Shown here piece by piece: positions 1 to 10,135 of a stretch of DNA of 64,000 bases. The notes under the pieces are model-generated. The model did not search any database and had not been told where the DNA came from. It worked only from the letters and a program-made list of their open reading frames with translations. Made by a program: the position numbers and the translations under genes. Every line of letters starts with the position of its first letter. Positions within the stretch are counted from its first letter, which is position 1. Source of the DNA: Poronia punctata (lineage: Eukaryota; Ascomycota; Sordariomycetes; Xylariales; Xylariaceae); assembly GCA_022579005.1 (NCBI GenBank), contig MU401474.1, forward strand, positions 240,365 through 304,364. The letters run 5' to 3'.

Positions 1-1096
1 AACCGCGCGAAGAGGAAGAGTAGGAGACCGGAGGAGGGGGGGGTTGGAGCAGAAGACAATCGTGATTAGGTAGTTGCTAGTGGCCTGATCCGAAGCGGGT
101 CGAGGGGAGTACCGGGTAAGGAAGTATACAGTAGTGGCCTAAAGATATAGTGATACAACCTAGGTGGGATAACTGCTCGCTGGGCCCAAGTACCGAGTAA
201 TTTAGTTATGTTAGATACCCAGTTTAGGAATATGCGGCCACCAAGTCGACGGGTCCGGTTATGTCTAGTGAAAAATAGCAGCAGATAAAAACCAATCTAC
301 CAGTATATGTATGTATACTAGCTCCCTTCCAGTCGCGACTTGAGAAGGAAAATTGTTTTCAACGTCCAGCTAGGTAGAACGCTAGATAGGTGACTTTCAA
401 CACGCTGCTCAATACTCCGGGAGGAGAAAAATTCGGGGTTGGCTCGAATCAACCAGGTAAAGAAGTGAAGTTTTAAAAGGTGAGGGAAGTTGACGGGCAG
501 GAGGGAGCTCGTTCTGTGACACCTAGCCCCCTGAAGACTAAAGTCTGATGCTGTGTAAGTCTCAGTAAGTAATTTTTCAATATATATTGCCCATCTATCG
601 TGCTAATGCTAGTTAGAATAGTCTGTTGTAATAGGTAACTTTCCATACCTCTCAAGTGTTTGATACAACTTAAATCTAGCACGGCGAGTACAACTCGTAG
701 GAGGCAAATATGTAGCTGTGTACGAGTACGTGTAGGTATATGTACACGTACGTGTATGTGAATTTCACGGGTATTGCCCGTCGCTCACTAACTATCCCAA
801 TCTAACCCCTTTCCGACCGCTTAGCTTGTTACTTTCAGGTCTAAGCAAAATTCGGGTGAAATTGAGGGATATGACCGGGCGTTAGTGAGCAAGGCGAGAA
901 GAGGTTGAACCAAATAGGTAGAGCTACTCGTAAAACTCTAATATGTCAAGTGAGCTTGGAAACCGAAGATCATGGGGAATGAGTTGGCGGTCACCAGGAA
1001 GTTGGATCTGGTTGGGAAACGAGAGTAGGCCAAAGTGACAGGGAACCGGTATTCCTGCTCGATTTTTCGCTGTGGCCGTCTACTAACCGAATAGAA
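1..1096. other. Intergenic, no gene seen
   Basis: No open frame with protein-like composition or splice-linked exons is visible. It has normal base composition and carries two copies of the octamer TACGAGTA/TACTCGTA (721-728, 925-932) that recurs through the window. Confidence 0.6.
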
Positions 1097-1104
1097 CGGA
1101 CAGG
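1097..1104 (+). repeat. Left 8-bp target-site duplication of the hAT-like element
   Basis: CGGACAGG lies directly against the left terminal inverted repeat and is matched by an identical CGGACAGG at 2205-2212 directly against the right terminal repeat. Eight-base duplications are the hallmark of hAT transposition. Confidence 0.8.
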
Positions 1105-2204
1105 CAGGGCTGTTAAATTAGTATATAGTAATTAGTACTACATGTAGTATTACTACATGTAGTATAGTATTAGTACAAGATTTTCATTACTATAGTAGTA
1201 TTAGTATAGGTTATTACTATACTACACTTTTTGTAGTAATACTAAATACTATATATAATATTACTACATTACTATAAAAGTTAATTTACATTATATTACA
1301 CTGTAAAATATACTGTATAGCACAGTGTAAATAGCATTTTTACTGTTTTTAATACTGTTTATATTTTTATATAAGAAATTTTTTTAAATTTATTTTTAAA
1401 AAAAATAAAGTTTATATAAAGCTTAATATTTAAAAATTATACTATATTATTATAAATATTAATAAGTTATAACTTATTATATTAAAAAATAAATAGTATT
1501 TATTTTTAATATTAATAAATATAGCTAAAATATATTTAGCTATACTAGCATTTTTTATAGCTATTAAAAGGGGTTTTTTATTACTAGTAATATTATTATA
1601 AAAAATAGAAATAGCTTTAGTTTAAAAATAGTAAAAGCAATAATTTTATTAAAAAGTTAAAATATTATAAGTTTAAATTCTATTAACTTAAACAATAAAA
1701 GCTAAATATAAATAGCTTTTTCTTTCCTTTATTTTCTTTTCTTTTCTTTTATTTTCCTTTATTTCCTTTATTTTCTTTTATTTTCTTTTATTTTTTTTTA
1801 TTTTTTTTTATTTTTCTTTTTTTTCTTCTTTTTTTTTTCTTTTTTTTCTTTTTTTTCTTTTTTTTTATTTTTTTTTTCTTTTTTTTCTTTTTTTTTATTT
1901 TCTTTATTTTCTTTTATTTTCTTTAATTTTCTTTTCTTTTCTTTTCTTTTTTTTCTTTTATAAATTTAGTTACTTTAGCTATATATTTACCTTTAAATTT
2001 TGTTTAAAAAATAAAGTTTTAAATAAAAACTGTAGTATTTTTTATAGTAATTGTAGTATTACTACATATTACAGTAGTAATTACTACATGTAGTATTAGT
2101 ATAGGCTATTACTAAAGCCTGTAGTATTAGTATAAGCTATTACTAACTACATGTAGTATTAGTATAGGCAATTACTACATTAGTATTACTAATTTACAGC
2201 CCTG
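1105..2204. mobile_element. Degenerate, non-autonomous hAT-like DNA transposon (1.1 kb)
   Basis: The element starts CAGGGCTGTTAAATTAGTA and ends with TACTAATTTACAGCCCTG, whose reverse complement CAGGGCTGTAAATTAGTA matches the left end with one single-base indel. The ends begin CAGGG as in many hAT elements, and identical 8-bp repeats CGGACAGG flank it. Both subterminal regions repeat the palindrome ACTACATGTAGT (near 1140-1165 left; near 2085-2160 right) and GTATTAGTATAGG-type motifs. No transposase frame survives: the inside is extremely AT-rich and stop-laden, as expected of a RIP-mutated copy or a MITE-like derivative. The family is inferred from termini and duplication length only. Confidence 0.8.
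1720..1965 (+). repeat. T-rich/polypyrimidine tract inside the hAT-like element
   Basis: About 245 bases made almost wholly of T with regularly spaced C and A, in units such as TTTTCTTTTATTT. The top strand has no G over this stretch. It looks like slippage-expanded simple sequence inside the transposon relic. Confidence 0.75.
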
Positions 2205-2212
2205 CGGACAGG
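2205..2212 (+). repeat. Right 8-bp target-site duplication
   Basis: CGGACAGG directly follows the right terminal repeat. It is the first of three GGACAGG motifs spaced 10 bp apart (to about 2232), so the element may have landed at the edge of a short tandem repeat. Confidence 0.75.
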
Positions 2213-5116
2213 CTTGGACAGGTCTGGACAGGTCACAATTCAACCAGGCCCTTTGCCCACTGCTGGTCTTCATCTTTGGGTAGTCCAATAGAACGCCAGA
2301 ATACCGCAGTACCTGTAAAAGTACGTACATACCGGAAAACTTGCCAGATCAGATCATACGATGGCGGAACAGATCGGATACCTCCTAACCGCCTTAGAAC
2401 TAAGACATGCGAATCGTTATTGGGCAGGCTCGTCGTTCTCCTGCTTGGTGATGGAAGGTTTAAACCACGCTATGATTCACTAGTCCTTAATGAACTTAGC
2501 GTTATATTCTAGCCACTTATAGCTTGTTTGTGACGTACGGGTCCGCTAAACCACGTGCTTTGCAGCAAGTGAAGTCTCGGAGCGCCCCGTACCTGGAAAT
2601 TTTGCAGCAGCATCCTGGATTAATAGATTCTGTATAGAGGAATATAAAGGCTGCATTGATGGATATAAGCATTTTATATGGAGGTTATTTGCACAGGTAA
2701 GATTATTGGGAAGACGAGAATATATACTTGAAGGGGGTTGTAGTGACGATGCCATAAAGCTTGAAGCCGATATATGTACGATTCGAGAGGGTTGAATAGG
2801 TATATTTTTCTCTTTTGTGTAAATAGTGCTTTCGCGTTCTATATGCAGATATCTATTTGGCCTCAAGACATATTTTACCATGGGAAGACTAAAGATATTG
2901 CTTCAATCTGCGGCTGCACTTAAATTCCACCTATAGTTTCTCTCAGTCTCATCGGCGAGCCCACATAGCCTACGAGTAGATACACAGCAACTCGTGACGC
3001 TCAAGGTAAGGCAGAGTATATCTCCGTTAAACTGGGCGTCTACTACAAATAAGAGCTTATACCCAGTACCACAGCAACCAGTCATCAGGCAAAGAGACAA
3101 GGCCGACAACACCGTGAAAGAGAAAATAAGAGTTTTGTACCTCTTTCTGAAGTTGTACGAGTACGTGTACTCGTAGGTAGCTCTACAGTAGTCTAACCGT
3201 CTACGAGTAGACACTCCCCTTTCTATACCCCGCTCTCCTTACCCGTCACCCCGTGTTTCTAATCAAGAGTTTGCCATTTTGACAGATATTATTGCGTACT
3301 ATATCTTGCGTGTGTTTTGCTGCTGTGTATATGCCTATGACAGCGTAAAGAAGAAGATTATCCAGATAGGTTATTTAGGTAGGTCATTCTAGTCTCTTTA
3401 CAGACTTGTCTAGAATATAAAACCTACTCGTACCGGTGTAACTTGTAGGTATTTTACGTGTACGGGCTAGGTAGACTGCCTACTTCCTTACCTTACCTAG
3501 ACTAGTAGGTGTGTGTGTAGTTACCTACCTACTTGTACAGGCTTACAGCTACTTAAAGGGGTTACGGGTTTGCTCCATAGATACAATCAAATCGACGATG
3601 AAGATATTAATAAAATAAGACATTTTCTACATAGAGTCAAGCGCACGGCAGTCCTCCACATTACTTGATCATTTTTTTCTTCAAAATTTTGTGTACAAGT
3701 ACAGACAAGGAAGAACAAAACCCATACGAGTATGCTTCTCTTCATAATAGCCTGTTTTCCTACCCAATCGCTAGACCTCTCTGTCTGTACCTTGCCTCAC
3801 ATTCTACTATTACCTATTTATGGTAGATATGAGGGATAATGCAAACATTTTGCATTGGAGACTTCCACTATCCCCTCCTTCTTGCGTTCCCGGGGGTTTT
3901 TTTTGGTTTTTTTTTCTTGTGGTGGCTATCTAGAAGAAAGGCCGTTCCCTCCAATATATGCTATACGGCCTGCCAGTTCTGCGTAGGCGGATTTGTGCGA
4001 CGATTGAATTTTCCCCAGAGGCGTAGTTGTGCAAACCCCGAAAACTACAGAATGCTGTATGACAAAGAAGAAGGCCTTACACTGCCAGCAAGTCCCCCAG
4101 CCTCATAGCCTAATGTTGCACCCGACGAGAGATAAAGAAAACCCGTTGCTTGGGCCCTACTGTAATGCATGGTTGTGATCTTTCTTGTCTATGCATATTC
4201 TATTCTATTCTAATTCATTCCTGCAATTCGATACCATGCCACCACACCAAGACAATCTACCTAACCTACGCTTGTCGCCTTCGTCCTCGGAAACAGACAG
4301 GGCTGATCCCTCCCTTTAGTGCAACCCTTCATTGTTCAGCCGTCATATGATAAAATAGTGTACGAGTAAAGAGTCAGCTGAATAGGCGATCGAACCACTT
4401 TTTAGTAAAAGAGAGGTAGTTATCCGTAGACGGTTCCATACGGCCGGGTTTTGCTCTCTCCTCCCTCGTACGTTTCGCCTCTAGCCAGTACGAATTGTCC
4501 GTCTTATTGCGGGATATGTAAATATTTCTTTACTTTAAGATTTTGCCAAAAGCCAAAAGCCAAAAGCCAAAAGCGATAGTAACCGACTTTATAATGACTC
4601 GTAATTCTCTATAGCAACACCTACTAAACAAAAATTTGAGATCTGGAAGAAAAAAAGCCATCGCAGATATCCACTTGGAAAAGAAAGATGCCGAGGGCTG
4701 ACATGAGTCAAGTTTAGCCACGTGTATAATCGTAGATTCCCGTCTCTCATGTGGGTAATAATCGATGGCGTCGATAAAGGTGACCAAGCTCTGGTGACGG
4801 AAGCGAAAGCGGCTCGGCATGTCATAAGCACTTTAAAATAATTGAGAACACAACAACTGTGAGTTGTAGACATCTTTGTCTATTACTACTAAAAATCTGA
4901 TATGGTGACGACTCCTGTATAACTCCGCTGGTATATAACAAAAAAAGTAAACATTCCCCTGCCACCCCAATCTTTAGGTCTACAGCTATTGGTAGATCTC
5001 TTCATGAATATAAAAAAGGCTTGTGCGTCCATAGCGCAATAACAAAACCATATCTTGAGGGTTTCAAGAAATAAAAATAATAGGATATATACCCAACCTG
5101 TGGGGTAGCTGCTCAA
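2213..5116. other. Intergenic, no convincing gene
   Basis: Only short open frames with no recognisable domain or splice partners. It is dense in the TACGAGTA octamer (2971, 3156, 3168, 3202, 3425, 3725, 4361) and contains four perfect GCCAAAA units at 4545-4572. Confidence 0.5.
4545..4572 (+). repeat. GCCAAAA x4 tandem repeat
   Basis: Four exact 7-bp units follow one another, in intergenic sequence about 550 bp beyond the stop codon of the minus-strand membrane-protein gene. Confidence 0.9.
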
Positions 5117-6757
5117 TTACCACATATCCTCCGTGCTCCGCACCATTTGCATCGTCGGTGTCTTCGGTTGCATCTGCTTCATCCTCTTGCGATCCGCTTT
5201 AGTCACTAGTGATGGTGTAACAGGCACCACGGGCGAGAACGGCTGATAAGGCGAATACGGCACTGGCGCACCAGTCCACGGCGTTCGCATACCCGGCGAC
5301 AATGGTGCGCGTTCGAATGTCGTTTGTTTCGTTGTCTGCGCCGACGGCGAGCTCAAAGCTGGCTCGTAGGCACGCAGGGGAAGCGTACCTCCCGTGCGAA
5401 CCGCCGACGGGGCGTTTGGCCGGGAGAAGGAGGAGCCCGGCTTCGGCGACGATGGGAAGGTAGAACCGGGCTTGGGCGACGAAGGCAGGGACGGGAAGCG
5501 GGTCATGTTGGGCTTGGGCGAGCTGGGTAGGCCGACGAGTGGCGCTGTTGACCGCTCTGATGTGGCCGATACCGGATCGACCTCGCTTGGCGCCTGCGAG
5601 TACAATCGCGACCCGAATTGCGCGCGGAGGCGCTCGTCTATGCTCATCGCACTCTCGGGCGACATATCTGGTTGGGAATATGGCGCCGTGTGCTGCCTAT
5701 TTGCGCGCATGTACGGTTGCTGGTCTGCAGGGATGGGCGGCGGTGAGGCCGGCGCATATTGTCGTGGCGGGATCGCGTTCATCTCCTGATCTTCATGGTG
5801 CGGAAACGTGCCCGACATGGGCGTCATGATCGGTGACGAGATCGTGATGCCCTTGGCATTCTTCTTCTTTGGTGACTTGAGGGCGGACAAGATGGAAGAT
5901 GTGCGGGACTGTCTCTCGGGCTCACTGTTGGAGAAGTCTAGGTTCGCGGGTTTGCCTTTGCCTCTCTTCAGTATTCCTTGCTTCGGCGCTGATTCTCTTG
6001 CGGCGGCTTGTCTTGCTAGGGGCGCCGGGGGTCCTTCGATGGGCGTACCGGCCTCCTTCGCGGCCTCGTGCTCCAGCACGTATTTGTACATCTCTTCTAA
6101 TTGTTGCTGCGCCATTTCGCGATCTGCAGCAACAACCCTCTGGTCTACTAGGTAATTGACGCCGAGCGTGCTTGCGCCAAGAGTGCTCGTCGAATGGGTC
6201 GAAAACGACGTAGAGAGCGTATATGGGTTAGCCCCTTCTTGGAAGGGATACGGACTATATATCTGGTCCGCGGACGGGGTGCCAGGTGTTGGGTAAGAAA
6301 AGTTCTTGATGGGCGACTTTGGTGTCTGAGGTTGCTCTGGGTGAGGGTAGAGTTCAGGCCTATCCCCAGGATTCAATCCCTTGGGGAATGCGAATTCGTA
6401 AGAGTACTCCTCGCCGTCTAATTCCTCCTCCCCAGCTGTCAGATGCTCACGACGTTTCTTTGCGAGCAAAAGTAGGATGGTGGCAACTATGACGAGAGAC
6501 AAAGCGTATGCGCCAACGATGCCACCGATTTGAGCGGGGAGGAAGGCCGGGTTGCGAAGCGCCCCGGCAGATAATGGAGGGCCGTCTTCTGGTGACGGCG
6601 TAGGATCAAAATAGTTTGAATATAATGTGAGCTCTGGTGCGCTCTTTCTAGCGACTCTGAGTTTTGTCGAGGCACACAAAGGGAGAAACTCTAGAAAGAA
6701 GATCGAGAGAAGAGGGAGTCTGAGTGAGGGAGGCGTGCTATAAAGCCCCGGGCGCAT
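5117..6757 (-). CDS. Single-pass membrane protein of unknown function, low-complexity cytoplasmic tail
   Basis: A 546-residue frame is obtained from the first in-frame ATG at 6757; the frame stays open further upstream (to 6907) without another ATG. A hydrophobic N-terminus (LRLPLLSIFFLEFLPL) looks like a signal peptide, then a short outer segment, then one strong membrane span (GGIVGAYALSLVIVATILLLL) followed by the basic stop-transfer AKKRRE. The remaining roughly 430 residues are rich in Pro and Ser, with repeated LPSSPKPG-type motifs near residues 415-450, and end in TEDMW. The architecture (type I membrane protein with disordered tail and short conserved C-terminal end) resembles uncharacterised filamentous-fungal proteins. 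A pyrimidine-rich TTCTTTCTAG on the coding strand near 6693-6702 could be a 3' splice site, so a spliced upstream first exon is possible. No function is assigned. Confidence 0.75.
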   Translation of the reverse strand: MRPGLYSTPPSLRLPLLSIFFLEFLPLCASTKLRVARKSAPELTLYSNYFDPTPSPEDGPPLSAGALRNPAFLPAQIGGIVGAYALSLVIVATILLLLAKKRREHLTAGEEELDGEEYSYEFAFPKGLNPGDRPELYPHPEQPQTPKSPIKNFSYPTPGTPSADQIYSPYPFQEGANPYTLSTSFSTHSTSTLGASTLGVNYLVDQRVVAADREMAQQQLEEMYKYVLEHEAAKEAGTPIEGPPAPLARQAAARESAPKQGILKRGKGKPANLDFSNSEPERQSRTSSILSALKSPKKKNAKGITISSPIMTPMSGTFPHHEDQEMNAIPPRQYAPASPPPIPADQQPYMRANRQHTAPYSQPDMSPESAMSIDERLRAQFGSRLYSQAPSEVDPVSATSERSTAPLVGLPSSPKPNMTRFPSLPSSPKPGSTFPSSPKPGSSFSRPNAPSAVRTGGTLPLRAYEPALSSPSAQTTKQTTFERAPLSPGMRTPWTGAPVPYSPYQPFSPVVPVTPSLVTKADRKRMKQMQPKTPTMQMVRSTEDMW

Positions 6758-8281
6758 GGTGTTGTACTGTAGGTTGCCGATCGTCGTAAAATATAACCAT
6801 GTTCCCAACGGCTTGATATTGCTTAGATAGTTGTTAGTGCCAGAAGCACCTCCTGACCCTTCATTCGAAACGCATACTGCTAGGGGACCGGCGAAGGTCA
6901 AACACACTTTGGGAGGACAAAAGGGTATATAGCGGCTGGTGAAGTTCGGCAGTGTCTCGAGAGTGGGCCGTTGGTTGTTGGGGCCGACATATCACGGCTT
7001 ACTCTGCGATGTGAACTGGCTTCTCACTTGTCAGAAAAGGCTGGGCTCTGGGGCAGAGGCCTGGCATCCCTGGTGGCTTTGGGGACACCTGCATGACAGG
7101 ACCCCAGCGATACAACCATTCAGCGTGAAAGATGGCCATTTTGATCACATTGATTTTAGGAGTTAACGGGCCATGGTTGAATTCGGCCACGCTGGTTGGA
7201 TGGAAGAAAGGGCGTGACAGGGAGTTAAGCGCTGAGGATTCGAGATATGGAGTTGATTGGCGGTTACCGGTTACATTTGGTTCTGGACCCCGCCCGGTCC
7301 GCCTGCTTTCTCCCCGATCTCTTGCTGAATTGGTTCCTGGTCCCTAGACTATACTATTTTGGTCTGTCTTGATAGAGGCAGATACCGATACTTGTCCATT
7401 CAGTTTGCTTTTTGATCTACCATTATTGGACCTAGTGCTGTGAATGCGTCTTTTCACATATCGTGGCCTGCAGGTGCTAGAGGAGTGGGATGCCGTGGTT
7501 ATGTATGTAGGTAAGGTGATGCGATGCATTAGAGGTAGTCTAGATAAACTGATGCTCCTGTTCAATTTCGCATTGGCATGTTTCTATGGTTAGTATCCCA
7601 AGTACTCGTATCTGTCTGACCCAGATATCATGATACCAGCTTAACCTTACGAGTGGGTAGGTATCCAAGGCATCCAGTACAGACATCAATCATCCCAACC
7701 GACCGTTCACCAAAGTTGTCGACGCCTATGCCAGCCGCAATAGCAAATGCAAGATTTATAATCTAGTATTACATAAGTATGAAGTTACGGTTGCGATCAA
7801 GACAAGACCTTAAGGTGTGTACGAGTAGCATGTATGATCCTTCTGGAGTCTGGACACATGCTCGCAACGATGTCTCTCACGGGCCACAAATACCAGACAG
7901 AGTCTGCTTAGGTAAGCCTCTTTTTAGAGAGAACCTACCATTAACCACATATGGCAGGAACAATATGCAGCTATAGTAGGTATATTTGAAAATATGTATG
8001 TATCAGACATAATCTCGCGATACAATTCCCGATGACGCATTCGAGCTTGTAATGGCCGGTAGCTCTTGCACTCTCAGCTCTAAAATGGAACATGGTCTAG
8101 GCATCCAGGTAACCAAGACCCTTCACGTACATCTAGACTAAACCGATGACTTCTATGTAAAGAGGTATGTGTTGATAGACCTACCGACATACGTATTACA
8201 GTAACACCTCCTTGATTGGTACTTTGTTAGCCGTCCATTCGATGGTACCCCTCTTGTCTTGACTTGAAGCCAGAGAAGAAG
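6758..8281. other. Intergenic between divergent genes
   Basis: Contains the upstream regions of the membrane protein (-) and the IMPACT-domain gene (+). Two TACGAGTA octamers (7603, 7820) are present. No gene seen. Confidence 0.5.
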
Positions 8282-10077
8282 ATGGCAACCCAACAGGATC
8301 TGCAAGACCTCATACGGTTAATGACTGTTGGGATGAAAATCCCAATCAAAGATGCCTTACCGCGGGTGAAAAGCCTCCAGATGAAAAATCTCCGGAGCAT
8401 ACAACAGATCGCGGAATGCCCGCTGTCTGAGGTCCAGGCGGCTATATCAGATGCCAAGGCTGCACGATCGCTTCAAAATGCATGCAAAGCTCGACTGAAA
8501 AATCCAAATGCGTCGTCGACGAGCAAACGTGCGGGACCCGAGCTTCTACCAAACGCCAAACGCCCGAAAGGCCCCAGAGATACCGGATACCTTAATGGCC
8601 CAATTCCCATGGAACCTCACGAGTTCGAATCGTCTCTTGAACTTCCCGTGGACACGGACGAAGAAGTCATCGGCAACACTGTTCTGCTAACCAACAGGGC
8701 ACCCCTAGTCCTAGCATTCGCGGTCGAGCTCTTGCGCTACACGATGCCAGAGCAACCGCCCTCCAGCCGCCTGAGCTTGGCTCAAGCAGTTGTCAGCGCC
8801 AATTCGAGGAGCAAAGCTGCTTCTATCGGCCTTGAGAAGGGACCGAGCGCAGACGACGAAGGTTGGGGACAAGGGCAACCGCGAGTAAGAGTGATGGGGC
8901 GAGAAGTTGCAGTCCTGAAAAGAGGTGGATATGAATGGAAACAGGAAGAGGAGACCAAGCCGGCCAAAGAGATAACTGCCACGTCGGTTCGGCCAGAAAC
9001 AGCCACGGAGGCCTCCGTTGGCTACAGTAGAGATACTACTAGCGCCGGGACGGGGCAGGCTGCCAGGTCATGGTCAACCAGTCAGCCCGTCACCTCCAAA
9101 CAATCGACATTTGTTGTTCGTGCCACGAACCTGTCGGAGCCATCTGAACGTCAGTCAGTTTTGCAATCGCTTTTTGCCGCCAACCCACCACTCCAAACTG
9201 CAACTCACAATGCGTGGGCATATCGTATCCGGGTTTCCACGGGTCTTTTCAGCGCTACAACGATCAAAGAAGAGGCCTTTGACGACGGAGAGACTGGCTG
9301 TGGTTCCTTCTTGATTCAAAACATGCGGGAAATGGACGCCGTGGATACACTTGTGGTGATGAGCCGTTGGTATGGCGGGATCATGCTGGGTCCTGATCGA
9401 TGGCGTATTATGCGTAACTGTCTCAGAGAGTAAGCGTCCCCGCCCTGTGCTGTGGAAGTGATTAATTGTGGAAATGATGGATGGGCCACAGCCTAAAAGG
9501 GGTGGAGCTAATTCCATAATAATCCAGTGCACTTTCAGAGCGTCTTCGCATCACCGGAGATCAAGCCTCGCTACAAGGTGAGGCTGTATGGGGGTTAGAC
9601 CTGGAGGCTATGAAAACGGCAAGTTCAGCTGGCTCTGCGTCTAGCAGATCGTACGAAGCAGGCGTCGTCGGCATGCCCATTCATCGGCCAGAGGCCGCTA
9701 GAGCATACCTTTTAAAAAGTTATGCCACACGTGTTGAAGAGCAGGACGAAGCCGAGGATCTCAGAGGATCGACCGAAAATGACAACCGCGAATCGTATAT
9801 CATAAAGAAGCCCAAAGCGTCAAAGGCAACCGGACGAAAGAAGACAGCCAAAAGCATCGATATCGAGAAGGAGGAAAATGTTGCTAGACTCCTTGGTGCC
9901 ATTCGGCTTCTGTATGAAAGCTGGGCAGGCCACTTGAGTGCAAGTGAACTCGATCGAAGGGCGTGGAGCTGGTACACTTCTGTCCGTCCTGAAGTCGACA
10001 GTGGTCCATCCGGCTGGGGTGCAAAGGGGCGCCTGAAGCTGTCAGATATCCTTATGATGAGACGGAAAGATATCTGA
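8282..10077 (+). CDS. IMPACT/UPF0029-domain protein
   Basis: Two exons, 8282-9429 and 9528-10077; the 98-bp intron has a GTAAGC donor and CCAG acceptor and joins in phase to give 565 residues. The N-terminal ~60 residues are helical (DLIRLMTVGMKIP...). An Impact N-terminal (UPF0029) domain covers about residues 274-400, seen as STFVVRATNL, AWAYRI, DDGETGCGSFLI and the diagnostic VVMSRWYGGIMLGPDR followed by RNCLRD across the splice. In other eukaryotes IMPACT/YIH1 proteins bind GCN1 and restrain GCN2 signalling, but this longer fungal form lacks the RWD domain at its N-terminus, so the same role is not assured. A Met six codons upstream (8264) is in frame; the MATQQ start is preferred. It ends only 58 bp from the stop of the convergent ankyrin gene. 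Confidence 0.85.
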
Positions 10078-10135
10078 AGCTGGTTCAACGCTCTATGTGC
10101 TCACACAGTCCCAGATGAAAAACGCAAGCTCACTG

